A DNA stretch of 59,059 nucleotides, taken from assembly GCA_039196715.1 (NCBI GenBank), contig JBCCUP010000026.1, forward strand, positions 1 through 59,059, given 5' to 3'. This document shows positions 47,299 through 57,715 of this stretch, piece after piece (within the stretch, counting starts at the first letter, position 1; each line of letters starts with the position of its first letter). A program made the position numbers and the translations under genes. The DNA comes from Pseudomonadota bacterium. GTDB lineage: Bacteria; Pseudomonadota; Gammaproteobacteria; CALCKW01. Below the pieces are notes generated by a model. That model searched no databases. It saw only the letters and a list, made by a program, of their open reading frames with translations, and was not told the DNA's origin.

Positions 47299-47391
47299 GT
47301 GACCGATTCCGCTGTTGCTTCCTTCTGGTTGTTGCTCGCAGGCCTGTGCGTCCTGGGCGCCTGGGCGCTCGAATTCGCACCCCACGTCTGA
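47299..47391 (+). CDS. Possible 30-residue single-TM peptide
   Basis: GTG at 47299; the peptide is MTDSAVASFWLLLAGLCVLG followed by AWALEFAPHV. A hydrophobic helix of about 20 residues with a short polar N-terminus looks like a genuine membrane microprotein, but no strong Shine-Dalgarno is seen and no homologue is known to me. It sits between cobT and the HAMP gene. Confidence 0.3.
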   Translation: MTDSAVASFWLLLAGLCVLGAWALEFAPHV

Positions 47392-47409
47392 CGCCGGCCA
47401 CACGCCGAG

Positions 47410-47435
47410 CGGGCATTGCGTCGCTGCAATGCCCG
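47410..47435 (+). terminator. Hairpin between cobT and the HAMP gene
   Basis: A 10-bp perfect stem, CGGGCATTGC with GCAATGCCCG, loop GTCGCT. No T-run follows, so it may be a Rho-assisted terminator or a 3'-end stabiliser of the cobST mRNA. Confidence 0.5.
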
Positions 47436-47492
47436 TCAAGAAGCGTCGGCCGCCGCCGATTCAGAGTGCAACCCCTCGCCGTGCAGTAGACG

Positions 47493-48146
47493 ATGGCCCA
47501 AAACCGATCGAAAGACGCGTTTTTCGTCAAGGCCCTGTTCACCGACAAGACCTTCCGCGCGCAGGAAATCCGGCGCGTGTTGGTGGTGGCGTTGGCCTAC
47601 GCGCTGTTCACCACGGCGCTGCTGGGCGTCTTCTACCACGCCCTGATCGGCGGCTTGGTGGCGGGCGTGTCTCCGCTCTTGTTCGCCTCCGAGGACATGG
47701 GCCAACTCGACAGCCAACTGCCCGGCATGGCCGAGACGCTCGGCCGCTGGCTCGTGATCATGCTCGCGGTGAACCTCGCGATGACAGCGGCCATCGGCGT
47801 CTACATCGTGCGGCGGCTGGGTGAGCCACTGCTGGCGATCAAGCGGGTGTTGCGCCAGGTCGGGCAGGGCGACCTCACGGCTAAACTGCGGCGTGGCAAC
47901 GACGAGAAATTCGGTGACCTGTTCGACGCCTTGACGGACGCCGTGGAGGGCATCCACGGCCGTGTGCAGGCGGTCGGGCACCGGGTCGACGCGCTGCGCG
48001 AGACGCCCTTGTCGGACGACGCCAGCGCGCGTCTGGGCGAGCTCGAGCAGGCGCTGGCGGCGTTTCAGACTGATACGCCCGCAGTCGGCACACCCGCAGC
48101 CGGTACGCCCGCAGCCGGTGCGCCTGACGACAGCACGCAGGGCTAG
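47493..48146 (+). CDS. HAMP-domain membrane protein without output domain
   Basis: 217 residues. TM1 at about 27-58, a short periplasmic loop, TM2 at about 85-108, then a HAMP domain (VRRLGEPLLAIKRVLRQVGQGDLTAKLRRGNDEKFGD split over residues 110-146) and a short coiled coil. There is no methyl-accepting, kinase or cyclase domain; the protein ends in Thr-Pro-Ala-Gly repeats. Such HAMP stubs may scaffold or sense, and its target is unknown. It precedes the zinc metalloprotease gene by three bases, so they are one operon. Confidence 0.8.
   Translation: MAQNRSKDAFFVKALFTDKTFRAQEIRRVLVVALAYALFTTALLGVFYHALIGGLVAGVSPLLFASEDMGQLDSQLPGMAETLGRWLVIMLAVNLAMTAAIGVYIVRRLGEPLLAIKRVLRQVGQGDLTAKLRRGNDEKFGDLFDALTDAVEGIHGRVQAVGHRVDALRETPLSDDASARLGELEQALAAFQTDTPAVGTPAAGTPAAGAPDDSTQG
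48075..48119 (+). repeat. Three 15-bp tandem repeats
   Basis: Copies of acgcccgcagccggt (the first two with one or two changes) encode TPAVG/TPAAG/TPAAG near the C-terminus of the HAMP protein. Their number could vary between strains. Confidence 0.8.
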
Positions 48147-48149
48147 GGG

Positions 48150-50324
48150 ATGATGCTCGCCGCGCGCCGTGCCTGCCTTGCGTTGCTTGTGTGTCTGGTC
48201 TCCTGGAGCGGGGTCGTGCACGCCGACGTCTCGCTCTACCAACAGGCGAGGGCACTCGAGGCGCTCGGTGACTTCGAGGGCGCGCTTGCACGCTACGACG
48301 CCTTCCTGAAGACCACGCAGGCGGGTGACGACGTGCTGCAGGCGCGCGTGAAGATGCCGGTGCTGCGCGAAGCGATCGACCTTGGCGCCGACGCCTCCGT
48401 GCAGCTCTATCTCGATGCACTCGATGCGCGCTACCAGAGCGACACCGGGGACGCGTTGCTCGCACTCGCCCAGTTGCGTGCCGCGTTCCCGGACAGCCAC
48501 CTCGCCGACGATGCGCTCTACCTCAGCGGCTACATCTTGTTGATGGACCGCTTCGACTACGCCGCCGCTCGGCAGCACATGGTCGAGCTCCGCCGTGCGC
48601 ACCCGGACAGCAGCTACCTCGACGCCTCGATGTACGTCGAAGCCATCGCGCTCGAGCAGGCCGGCGACACGGACGCCGCCAGGCTGATGTTCCAACAGTT
48701 GCGCGACCGCCATGCCTTGATTGCCATCGACCGCCTCAACCTCGTGCTGCCACGCACGTCGTTGCAATCCCGCCTGTGGTTCGACCGTGCCGCCAGCCGC
48801 TTGGCGAACCTCGACCAACACGCACTCGAGGCAACGCGGATCGTCGAGCAGGGCTACCTCGACACCGGTCACTACGAACGCCGGGTGGTGTTGCGGGTGG
48901 CCGGCCGCGACGTGCCGCTGCTGCTCAATCCGAGCCGGGTGTTCCGCTCGACTCGGTTCGTCGATGAGTTCGACCGGCCGATCGACCTGGGCAACCTGCG
49001 GGCCTTTGACGGGGTGATCGAGGGGCGGCCGCATTCCTGGGCGCGCGTGGTGTTCAACGGCAGTGACGTGCAGGGGCTCATCCGTGACGGTGACGCTCGC
49101 TACGACCTGAAAACCGACACCGCGACCGGTACCCTCGTCGACTACAACACACGGCTCGCCGACAGCGACAAGATCGCAACGCACACCGGAGGCGCCCAGC
49201 CCGTCGAAGCGCCACACGCCACGCCGGACGCCAACCCGCGCCGGGCGCCCGCGTCCGATCTCGGGGTGTCCAAGTACGTCAACCGCGTGGTGCGGATGTC
49301 AGTGGTGATCGACAGCCAGTACAACGACTACACCAACAACAGCGGACTGTTCGAAGCGATGACCGTGACGTCGATTGCCGATGGCATCTACCGTGACGAG
49401 CTCGGGCTGGCATTGCAGGCGGAGTCGGTGGTGCTCGTCACTGACCGCGATCGGGATCCGATGCGGATCGGCAACGCGAGCATGGACGACATCCTGAACA
49501 ACTTTCGTGCGTTCCGACTCACCAGCCGGGCGATCGCATCGGAGTCGAGCCTGGTTTACCTGCTCTCGGGCAACCGCAGCAACGACAACCAGGTCGGTCT
49601 GGCCTTCATCGACGTGGCCTGCCGCAGCGACGGCTACGACGTGAGCGCGGCGACGCCTTACCGGCAGAATTTCCTGCTCGCGGCACACGAGATGGCGCAC
49701 AACCTCGGTGCGGAACACGATACCGACACGCAGTGCGCGAGCGACGCGTCGAAGATCATGTCGCCGTATTTCAGTTCCGACACCCAACAGGAGTTTTCCT
49801 CCTGCTCGAAGGTGTCGATCAACCACAGCCTCCAGGGCAGCTGCCACGCGCCCGCTGTGGATCTGCAAGCCACCATTGGTCATGCGAGCGATTCGCGCCT
49901 GACGGCCTGGGTCAGCAACAACGACCCGACTCGGCCAGCCAGCGCGGCCCTGAGTGTGTCGGTGCCTGACACCACGGTTGCCGCGCTGCCCGAGGGGTGC
50001 ACGCAATCCACCAACGGCGACGTGGTGTGTGACCTCGCGAGCCTTGCGGCCGGCGACACACGTCGACTGGATTTCGCGCTGCAATACGTGGGCGATCCCG
50101 CGAGTGATCGCCGCGTGGGTTTGAACGTTCAGCCGACCGTGGTCGAGGATGCGTTGTTGCACAACAACGCGGCACTGCTCAAGCGCTCGGCTGGCAGCGA
50201 GTACAGCAACACCGGGCCGGTGGCATCGGCGCCGAGCGCCGGCGGCGGCGGCAGCCTGTCGCCGATCGACATCGCCCTGCTGCTGGTGCTGCCACCGGCC
50301 GTCTGGCTGCGCTGGCGCAGTTGA
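48150..50324 (+). CDS. Reprolysin-like zinc metalloprotease with GlyGly-CTERM-type anchor
   Basis: 724 residues. A signal peptide ends at VVHA; residues 25-220 look like TPR-type helices (LYQQARALEALGDFEGALARYDAFL). The protease domain starts near residue 375, and the zinc motif HEMAHNLGAEHD gives His513, Glu514, His517 and His523, the HExxHxxxxxH pattern of reprolysin/metzincins. A DUF11-like beta domain follows. The last 27 residues, GGGGSLSPID then a hydrophobic helix and WLRWRS, match a GlyGly-CTERM sorting signal that rhombosortase would cleave for surface release. Expected at the cell surface or secreted. Confidence 0.85.
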   Translation: MMLAARRACLALLVCLVSWSGVVHADVSLYQQARALEALGDFEGALARYDAFLKTTQAGDDVLQARVKMPVLREAIDLGADASVQLYLDALDARYQSDTGDALLALAQLRAAFPDSHLADDALYLSGYILLMDRFDYAAARQHMVELRRAHPDSSYLDASMYVEAIALEQAGDTDAARLMFQQLRDRHALIAIDRLNLVLPRTSLQSRLWFDRAASRLANLDQHALEATRIVEQGYLDTGHYERRVVLRVAGRDVPLLLNPSRVFRSTRFVDEFDRPIDLGNLRAFDGVIEGRPHSWARVVFNGSDVQGLIRDGDARYDLKTDTATGTLVDYNTRLADSDKIATHTGGAQPVEAPHATPDANPRRAPASDLGVSKYVNRVVRMSVVIDSQYNDYTNNSGLFEAMTVTSIADGIYRDELGLALQAESVVLVTDRDRDPMRIGNASMDDILNNFRAFRLTSRAIASESSLVYLLSGNRSNDNQVGLAFIDVACRSDGYDVSAATPYRQNFLLAAHEMAHNLGAEHDTDTQCASDASKIMSPYFSSDTQQEFSSCSKVSINHSLQGSCHAPAVDLQATIGHASDSRLTAWVSNNDPTRPASAALSVSVPDTTVAALPEGCTQSTNGDVVCDLASLAAGDTRRLDFALQYVGDPASDRRVGLNVQPTVVEDALLHNNAALLKRSAGSEYSNTGPVASAPSAGGGGSLSPIDIALLLVLPPAVWLRWRS

Positions 50325-50402
50325 CCGGCCAGGGCCAGGGCGAAGCCTGCGCAGTGGTGTAGGCTCTTGGGACCACACACCCTCAGCACCTGTCCACGCC
50401 GC

Positions 50403-51764
50403 ATGCCCACCGACCTCGAGCCCACGTTGCGGGCCTTCCGCGACGCGCACCCGTCCATCCAATCCGTCGACACGCTGCTGGTCGATCTGAACGGTATTTT
50501 GCGAGGCAAGCGCATGCCGATCGCAGGTTTGCACAAGCTTGGCACGGAGGAGCTGTGTTTCCCGCGGGGCTCGACCCTGCTCGACACGCTCGGCCGGGCC
50601 GCGGACAGCTTGCCCTGGGGTGTACTTGACGGCGATCCGGACCGGCCGGTGTTGCCCGTGTTGTCGAGCCTGAGTCCCGACGCCGTGCGCCATACGACCG
50701 ACGCACAGATCCTCGTCTACCCCGTGGAACTCGATGGCACAGCGTGGTTCGCGTGCCCCAGAGCCGTGTTGCAGCATCAGATCGACGCACTCGCAGCGCA
50801 GGGGTGGGTTGCGACAGTGGCGATCGAGCTGGAATTCCACGTGTTCGAGCGTGCAGTGGAGGACGCACTTCGACCGGCGCAAGCGGACCGCACGGCACTG
50901 CCGTTCACCGGTCCGCAAACCTACAACCTCACGCAACTCGACGACCATCGAACGTTGGTGGAAGCCATCCAGGGCGCCTGCGCGCGCGCGCACATCCCGG
51001 CAACGAGTGTGTTGTCGGAATACGGCAGCGGGCAGTTCGAGATCAATCTCAAGCACCAGCCTGACCCGATGCTGGCCTGCGACCACGCTGTGTTGCTGCG
51101 CCGCGCGGTGAAGGCGGTCACCGACGACTACGGGATGCTCGGCACCTTCATGGCCAAACCCCGGGCAGACGATTCGGGCAACGGCCTGCACGTGCACGTG
51201 AGCCTGCACCGCGACGATGGCAGCCCGCTGTTCGACGGCACGGCAACCGCACCGGGTCCCTGCCTGCGCCATGCCGTGCGCGGTCTGCTCGACACCTTGC
51301 CCGAGTCGATGGCGTTGCTGGCCCCGAATGCGAACTCCTGGCGCCGCTACAGCGCGGACTTCTACGCACCGACCACCGCCAACTGGGGGCTCAACCACCG
51401 CCAGGTCGCGCTGCGCATCCCGATGTCCTCGCCGGCCAACCTGCGCGTCGAACACCGTGTCGCCGGCGCCGATGCCAACCCGTACCTGGTGGTCGCTGCG
51501 GTCCTGGCCGGCATGTTGCACGGGTTGGAACAAGAGTTAGAACCTATGCCGCCGGTCGAAGAGGGGGCAGCAGCCCAACCCGGCACCGACCTCCCACTGC
51601 GCTGGCGTGAGGGTTTGCAGTCGCTGAAGAAGGGCCCCGTGCTGGGAGACCGGCTTGGAAACGCGTTTGTAGACGCGTACTGCGATATGAAGCTTGTCGA
51701 GGAAGAGCAGTATCACATGATCGTCGGCGACAGTGATTTACAACACTATGCACGGACTGTGTAG
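50403..51764 (+). CDS. puuA: Glutamine synthetase-family ligase (PuuA-like gamma-glutamylpolyamine synthetase)
   Basis: 453 residues from the ATG at 50403. SVDTLLVDLNGILRGKRMP opens the family, IELEFHVF and SEYGSGQFEINLKHQPDP give the metal site, and FMAKPRADDSGNGLHVHVSL with NWGLNHRQVALRIP the ATP and glutamate sites. Such enzymes attach glutamate to putrescine or other amines rather than assimilate ammonia. No other polyamine gene is adjacent. A true glutamine synthetase is less likely given the short C-terminus and the LRGKRMP start. Confidence 0.88.
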   Translation: MPTDLEPTLRAFRDAHPSIQSVDTLLVDLNGILRGKRMPIAGLHKLGTEELCFPRGSTLLDTLGRAADSLPWGVLDGDPDRPVLPVLSSLSPDAVRHTTDAQILVYPVELDGTAWFACPRAVLQHQIDALAAQGWVATVAIELEFHVFERAVEDALRPAQADRTALPFTGPQTYNLTQLDDHRTLVEAIQGACARAHIPATSVLSEYGSGQFEINLKHQPDPMLACDHAVLLRRAVKAVTDDYGMLGTFMAKPRADDSGNGLHVHVSLHRDDGSPLFDGTATAPGPCLRHAVRGLLDTLPESMALLAPNANSWRRYSADFYAPTTANWGLNHRQVALRIPMSSPANLRVEHRVAGADANPYLVVAAVLAGMLHGLEQELEPMPPVEEGAAAQPGTDLPLRWREGLQSLKKGPVLGDRLGNAFVDAYCDMKLVEEEQYHMIVGDSDLQHYARTV

Positions 51765-51926
51765 CCCATCAGCACACAGAGTTGAAATCTCTCTATTTGT
51801 GAGCCCTCAATCAAATCTAATCCATTTGGGCATTTAAAGTAGAAATCGCGTGACTTGCGCATTACGGCCGGTGATATTCCTTGATAATGGGCATTCGACA
51901 CGGGTTGATTGCAGGAGCAAAGTGAG

Positions 51927-53594
51927 GTGTTTGCGGTGCGACCAGTTCCAGGCGGCGCTCTAGAATGGTCTAGCAACACGCCCGGTCACGCCGTGACAAC
52001 CGGGTTACTGGCCTGCACGTTTGCATTGGTGTACGCGCTGACACGGGGGCACGCCCCTGCAGATTACGACGCCGTGAATTTTCTGCTTGGGGTGCGCGAT
52101 TTCGATCTTGGGCGGCACCAGCCGCACCCCCCCGGTGCACCGGCTTTTATCGCTGCAGGCAAAGCCCTGGTGTGGCTCGGGCTGTCACCGCTTGCTGCGC
52201 TGATTGCGTTGTCGATAACGGGCGCCATGCTGTTTGTTGCGGTGTGGCACCGTATGCTGTTGTTGGTGCTTGCGCCCGGACAGGCGCTAGCCGCTGTGGT
52301 GTTGCTCGGGCTGACACCGGCTATCTGGCTCAGTGCGACCCAACCTATGTCTGACACGCTTGCCGTATCGGCCGTCGCCGCGGTGCAGTGGCAGGTGCTC
52401 TGGTACGACCGGACCCGGCAACCTCGGCACGTCTGGTTGGCGGTGCTGTTTGCTGTCCTCGCACTCGGCGTACGGCCGCAATTCGGTGTGTTTATTATCG
52501 CCATGTTTTGCGTTTCGGCTTGTTACTTGCGCTTGCCGATCCCGTTGCTCGTCCGCGCGGTGGGCTGGTTTTTCGTCCTCAACTTGTTGTGGTTGCTGCC
52601 TGTTGTGGTCGCACAGGCTCAACAAGATGGAGGAAACTGGTTCGCGTACTTCAAGCACATCGTGTTGTTCTACGGGGAATTCAGTGAAGCGTCGGGGTCG
52701 CCTGTGTTGGCGAGCAGTGTCGATGTCTTGCACGTTGGTGAACGCGTGGTCGCGCACGTCGGGTCGATGGGCTACTTTGGTGCTGGGCTCAATCTCTGGT
52801 ATCCAGAATCCGTCGCTGAGCGGCTCGCGTCATTCGGGTCTCAACGAACACCGATTCATGCAGATTTGCAAGAGTGGAGCTTTGCAGGCAGCGTCTTCTT
52901 GGTTTTTTACCTCATTGGTGCAGTGTGCGTCCTGCCGCGGCTGCGAAGCGCACTCCAGCGCAGAGAGGCACAGCTCCTGGCTCTGGCCGCCACGTGTTAC
53001 GCGGTGACCGTGTTGCTGCTCGTCCCGCCACACACGCGATTTTACCTGCCTCTGTTGCCGCTTTTGGTGTTGGTGCCCGTCGCCGGGTTGGGTCGCTCCC
53101 AGGTCGCCACAGTGTGGAGGGGTGCCGTCTGCGTGGTGGCGATCGCAGCACTGGTCAGCGTAGTACAGGATGCTCGACAGCAGGTGCCGCCGCCGCTGGC
53201 GTTAGCCTATGACGTGGTCGCGTTGAGCGAGGCGTCGTCGGTACCGATTCACGCCGTGCTCGATTCCAACGGGCGTCGCCATGTGCAGTTGCTGGCGCCA
53301 GCCGTGCCCCAAGCACGCCGAACGGAAGACACACGAGACCGTATCGAGTCTTGGATCGACCAGGGTGTCCGTGTGGTGGTCAGCTCACCGGCGAGTGTCG
53401 CGCACCTCGGTGACCGCGTGCGAGTGGAATTGGTCGGAGAGTACCGCAGTGCGTTGCGCGTGTGGATGCGGCACACTGGCGCGCAGCTCTACGAGGTTAT
53501 ACCGGTTGAACACACGGCAACGACTGACGGTGGATCGACTGACGGCGGGGCGAATGCGCCCCCGCGTGCGAGAGCCGTACTCGGCGACGGTTGA
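51927..53594 (+). CDS. Membrane glycosyltransferase-like protein (PMT/ArnT fold)
   Basis: 555 residues from the GTG at 51927, chosen for AGGAG nine bases upstream (TTG at 51909 is an alternative). About ten TMs. DYDAVNFLLGVRDFDLGRHQPHPPGAP in the first periplasmic loop carries the Asp and His pattern of GT-C glycosyltransferases of the PMT/DUF2723 group, which use lipid-linked sugars. The last 150 residues are soluble, with a Gly-Gly-Ser tail. Base composition is somewhat lower in GC than its neighbours, a hint of transfer. Isolated gene; converges with the sulfatase. Confidence 0.75.
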   Translation: MFAVRPVPGGALEWSSNTPGHAVTTGLLACTFALVYALTRGHAPADYDAVNFLLGVRDFDLGRHQPHPPGAPAFIAAGKALVWLGLSPLAALIALSITGAMLFVAVWHRMLLLVLAPGQALAAVVLLGLTPAIWLSATQPMSDTLAVSAVAAVQWQVLWYDRTRQPRHVWLAVLFAVLALGVRPQFGVFIIAMFCVSACYLRLPIPLLVRAVGWFFVLNLLWLLPVVVAQAQQDGGNWFAYFKHIVLFYGEFSEASGSPVLASSVDVLHVGERVVAHVGSMGYFGAGLNLWYPESVAERLASFGSQRTPIHADLQEWSFAGSVFLVFYLIGAVCVLPRLRSALQRREAQLLALAATCYAVTVLLLVPPHTRFYLPLLPLLVLVPVAGLGRSQVATVWRGAVCVVAIAALVSVVQDARQQVPPPLALAYDVVALSEASSVPIHAVLDSNGRRHVQLLAPAVPQARRTEDTRDRIESWIDQGVRVVVSSPASVAHLGDRVRVELVGEYRSALRVWMRHTGAQLYEVIPVEHTATTDGGSTDGGANAPPRARAVLGDG

Positions 53595-53613
53595 AGCTGA
53601 GCGCGCTGGCGCC

Positions 53614-55182
53614 TCAAGCTGCGAGCGCCCGCTCGAGTTTGTACATCAGCAGCCGTTCCTCCCGTGGCCAGCGCGCGGTGGAGTCGACCAGCTTGTGTTC
53701 CATCTCGGATTCCGGGTGCACAGCGCGTCGCGCCGCGCGTTCTTCGGCCATGTGTTCGAGAACCCGACATTGCAAGTCCGTCAACGTGTCATGCAAGAGG
53801 GGGTCGTCGACCCGGTTGTGGAGTTCGTAGGGGTCTGCTGCGAGGTCGTAGAGCTCGTCGTCGTCACCCCACACAGCCACGTATTTGAACTGGCCGCGGT
53901 ACACGATGCGCTGATAGCTGACGTCGCCGCTGTGTCCGTAGTGTTCGACAACGAGGTGCTCTCTCCACGGAGCGTCAGACTCGGACAACAGCGGCACGAC
54001 GCTGCTGCCATCGAGTTCGAGGGCACCGACGTCGACACCCGCGGCATCGAGCACGGTTGCGGGGATGTCCAGTCCACTGACCAGTTCGTCTCGGCGCTGT
54101 GCCGGTGCGACCCGGTCGGGCCAGCGCACCACCAGCGGCACGCGACCGACTTCCTCGGTGTACGTCGAGTACTTGTCCCAGCCGGCACCGTGGCTCGCGA
54201 TGGCATCACCGTGGTCTGAGGTGACAATGAACAGCGTGTCGTCCACCCACCCGCGCCGGGCGAGGGCATCGTCGAGCAGCCCGATGGCGGCGTCGGTCTG
54301 GAGACCCTGCGCGTAGGCCCGCGCCAACAGCGTTTGCCAGATCGACCAGTCCGGCCAACGCTCGTGCGCGCGAAAGTCACATCGCAGGTCCCGGTGCACG
54401 CCGAAGCGCATCGGTTTGCCGTCGAGGTCCTCCGCGAAACTCGGGTACGGGGCAATGCGCGACGGATCGACCAGCGCGGCAAAGTCCGCACTCGGCAGGT
54501 AGGGGTGATGTGGCCCCCAGAGACTGACCACCAGACACCACGGCGATGCGGTGTCGAGGGTATCGAGTTCGTCAATGGCGCGGTTGACCACAAAAAACTG
54601 CTCCTGCGCGCGCGGGTCGCCCTGCAGCACACCGCAGCCGTCCATGTACGTCCAGGGCTCTGCCGGGTCGAGCACGACCTCGGTGCCGTCGAGTTCGGGG
54701 TTGAACAGGTTGTGGTCCAGCGTGCAACGCGGCTGCTCGAGGCCGATCCGGTCGAGGTAGCGTTTGTACTCGGCGCTCGCGTACACGTTGCCGTAGTCGG
54801 GCAGGCTCCAGCCCGCCATGCCGTAATCGGACGGCAAGCGGTTCTGCCCGCAGTGCCACTTGCCGACAAAGCGCGTGTCGTAGCCTGCCGTGGCCAGTCC
54901 GTGATTGAACAGCCATTGGTCGGGCAGGAACTCCCGCCGGTTCTGCGGGATGTCGTATTCCGGGTTCCAGCGCAAGCCGTGGCGACCGGCGCGTTGCCCG
55001 CTCATCAGGCTCGCGCGCGCCGGGGTGCACACCGGCACCGTCGTGTAGGCACGCTCGAACCAGGCGCCGTCGCGCGCAATGGACTCCAGCCGGGGCCAGT
55101 GGTAGTCGAGTGCGTTCGCCCGGTAGTGGCCGTGGAAGGCCATGTGGTCGACCACCACCCAGACGATGTTCGGCCTGCTCAT
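53614..55182 (-). CDS. Sulfatase (alkaline phosphatase superfamily)
   Basis: 522 residues. The sulfatase signature is VCTPARASLMSGQRAGRHG with formylglycine precursor Cys52 in C-T-P-A-R; FVGKWHCG and TSDHGDAIASHGAGWDKYSTYTEEVGRVPLV give the other metal and substrate residues. No signal peptide is present, so it would act in the cytosol and need a formylglycine-generating enzyme encoded elsewhere. Substrate unknown; C-terminal RALAA. It ends 19 bases from the glycosyltransferase stop. Confidence 0.93.
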   Translation of the reverse strand: MSRPNIVWVVVDHMAFHGHYRANALDYHWPRLESIARDGAWFERAYTTVPVCTPARASLMSGQRAGRHGLRWNPEYDIPQNRREFLPDQWLFNHGLATAGYDTRFVGKWHCGQNRLPSDYGMAGWSLPDYGNVYASAEYKRYLDRIGLEQPRCTLDHNLFNPELDGTEVVLDPAEPWTYMDGCGVLQGDPRAQEQFFVVNRAIDELDTLDTASPWCLVVSLWGPHHPYLPSADFAALVDPSRIAPYPSFAEDLDGKPMRFGVHRDLRCDFRAHERWPDWSIWQTLLARAYAQGLQTDAAIGLLDDALARRGWVDDTLFIVTSDHGDAIASHGAGWDKYSTYTEEVGRVPLVVRWPDRVAPAQRRDELVSGLDIPATVLDAAGVDVGALELDGSSVVPLLSESDAPWREHLVVEHYGHSGDVSYQRIVYRGQFKYVAVWGDDDELYDLAADPYELHNRVDDPLLHDTLTDLQCRVLEHMAEERAARRAVHPESEMEHKLVDSTARWPREERLLMYKLERALAA

Positions 55183-55213
55183 GTTAGCGCATCGCGCCGG
55201 GCGCCACGTCGCG

Positions 55214-55569
55214 TCACACCCGGTCGGTCAGGTGGGTGGACCAGCTCTCGGCGTCGAAGCCGACGGTGGTGTGGCGGCCCCATTCGACCACCGGCCGCTT
55301 GACCAGGCTCGGATTGCGCGCGCACAGCGCCGGCGCGGAGTCGACGGAGAGCGCCTCGCGCTCGGCGTTGTTCAGCGCGCGCCAGGTGGTGCCACGTCGG
55401 TTCACAAGCCGATCGAGCGGCACCTCGGTGAGCCAGCGCTCGACGACGTCGGCGGTCAGACCGGCTTTCTTGAAATCGTGAAAGGCGTAGTTGACACCCG
55501 CGGCGTCGAGAAACGCGCGGGCTTTCTTCACCGTGTCACAGTTGCGGATACCGTAGAGCGTGACAGTCA

Positions 55570-55570
<1 letters not shown>
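55214..55570 (-). CDS. ArsC/Spx-family protein (YffB-like)
   Basis: 118 residues from the ATG at 55570, one base inside the dapD stop. LYGIRNCDTVKKARAFLDAAGVNYAFHDFKKAGL is the thioredoxin-fold N-terminus with a single Cys, and PSLVKRPVVEWGRHTTVGFDAE the usual C-terminal motif of YffB. YffB commonly follows dapD or dapE in gammaproteobacteria. Probably a glutathione-dependent reductase of unknown target, in one operon with dapD. Confidence 0.9.
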
Positions 55571-56400
<830 letters not shown>

Positions 56401-56478
56401 GGGGGGCTTCCGGCAAAACCGCTAGTGTATCGCGATCCCTCGCGGGGCGGGTTGCCACGCTAATCGGGCCGAATGGAT

Positions 56479-56498
56479 TTACGTTTACGTAAACGTAA
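56479..56498. promoter_or_regulatory. Perfect 20-bp palindrome, probable LiuR/MerR-type operator
   Basis: TTACGTTTACGTAAACGTAA reads the same on both strands. It ends 29 bases before the thiolase ATG. ACGT-rich dyads of this form are recalled for LiuR, the MerR-family regulator of leucine and acyl-CoA catabolism, which fits the genes that follow. Confidence 0.6.
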
Positions 56499-56527
56499 TT
56501 TAGACTCCGAGGCACGGGAGGGCGGCT

Positions 56528-57715
56528 ATGAGTCAAACGGATCCGGTCGTGATTGTCGGTGCAGCGCGCACGCCGATGGGGGCCTTTCAAGGTGCGTTGG
56601 CGCCGCTGACGGCGTCGGCACTGGGGGGTGTGGCCATCCGTGCGGCGCTCGAACGCTCGGGGCTGCCGGCCAGCGAGGTCGACGAACTGATCATGGGCTG
56701 TGTATTGTCCGCCGGGCAGGGCCAGGCACCGGCGCGCCAGGCCGGTTTCGCCGCCGGGCTCGGTGAGGCGGTGCCGGCGACCACGGTCAACAAGATGTGT
56801 GGTTCCGGCATGAAAGCCACACTCCAAGGCGTCGATCAACTGTTGTGCGGGGACGCGCGGGCCGTCGTGGCGGGTGGCATGGAGAGCATGAGCAACGCCC
56901 CGTACCTGTTGCCTGCCATGCGCGGCGGCGCGCGCATCGGACACGCCGTGTCGCAGGACCACATGTTCCTCGACGGCCTCGAAGACGCCTATGAACCCGG
57001 TCGCCTGATGGGCAGTTTTGCCGAAGACTGTGCGGCGCACTATCAGTTCAGTCGGGCCGACCAGGACGCCTACGCCCTGACGTCGCTCGACAACGCCCTG
57101 CGCGCCCAGGGTGACGGCGACTTCGACACCGAAATCGCCGCGGTCGATGTCACCTCGCGGCGCGAATCGCGGCGTGTCACCGCCGACGAGCAGCCTGGCC
57201 GGGCACGGCCGGAGAAGATCCCGACACTCAAGCCCGCGTTCAAGGCAGACGGCACGGTGACGGCGGCCAACGCGTCGTCGATCTCGGACGGCGCGGCCGC
57301 GCTGGTGCTCATGCGCGAGAGCGACGCGCGGACCGCCGGTCTGCCGATCCGAGCCCGGTTGCGTGGCCGCGCGAGTCACGCGCAGGCGCCGGGCTGGTTT
57401 ACCACCGCCCCGGTGCCGGCAACCCAGCGTGCGCTCAGCAGGGCCGGGCTCACGGTGGCGGACATCGACGTGTTCGAAGTCAACGAAGCCTTCGCGGTCG
57501 TGCCCATGGCATTCATGCAGGAGCTCGGTGTCGGCCGCGATCGCGTGAACGTCAACGGCGGCGCCTGTGCCCTCGGTCACCCGATCGGCGCCAGCGGTGC
57601 ACGCATCCTGGTCACCCTGCTGCACGCGATGGAAGCGCGTGATGTCGAGCACGGGCTCGCCGCCATATGCATCGGCGGTGGCGAGGGGGCGGCCGTTGTG
57701 CTGGAGCGCGCATGA
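56528..57715 (+). CDS. atoB: Acetyl-CoA C-acetyltransferase (thiolase)
   Basis: 395 residues. Nucleophile Cys91 is in VNKMCGSGMKA, the VNEAFAVVPMAF His/Asn region is close to the family form, and the closing NVNGGACALGHPIGASGARI contains the second active Cys. Biosynthetic (AtoB/PhaA) type length. It joins or splits acetoacetyl-CoA. The acyl-CoA dehydrogenase gene overlaps its stop by four bases. Probably regulated through the palindrome just upstream. Confidence 0.95.
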   Translation: MSQTDPVVIVGAARTPMGAFQGALAPLTASALGGVAIRAALERSGLPASEVDELIMGCVLSAGQGQAPARQAGFAAGLGEAVPATTVNKMCGSGMKATLQGVDQLLCGDARAVVAGGMESMSNAPYLLPAMRGGARIGHAVSQDHMFLDGLEDAYEPGRLMGSFAEDCAAHYQFSRADQDAYALTSLDNALRAQGDGDFDTEIAAVDVTSRRESRRVTADEQPGRARPEKIPTLKPAFKADGTVTAANASSISDGAAALVLMRESDARTAGLPIRARLRGRASHAQAPGWFTTAPVPATQRALSRAGLTVADIDVFEVNEAFAVVPMAFMQELGVGRDRVNVNGGACALGHPIGASGARILVTLLHAMEARDVEHGLAAICIGGGEGAAVVLERA

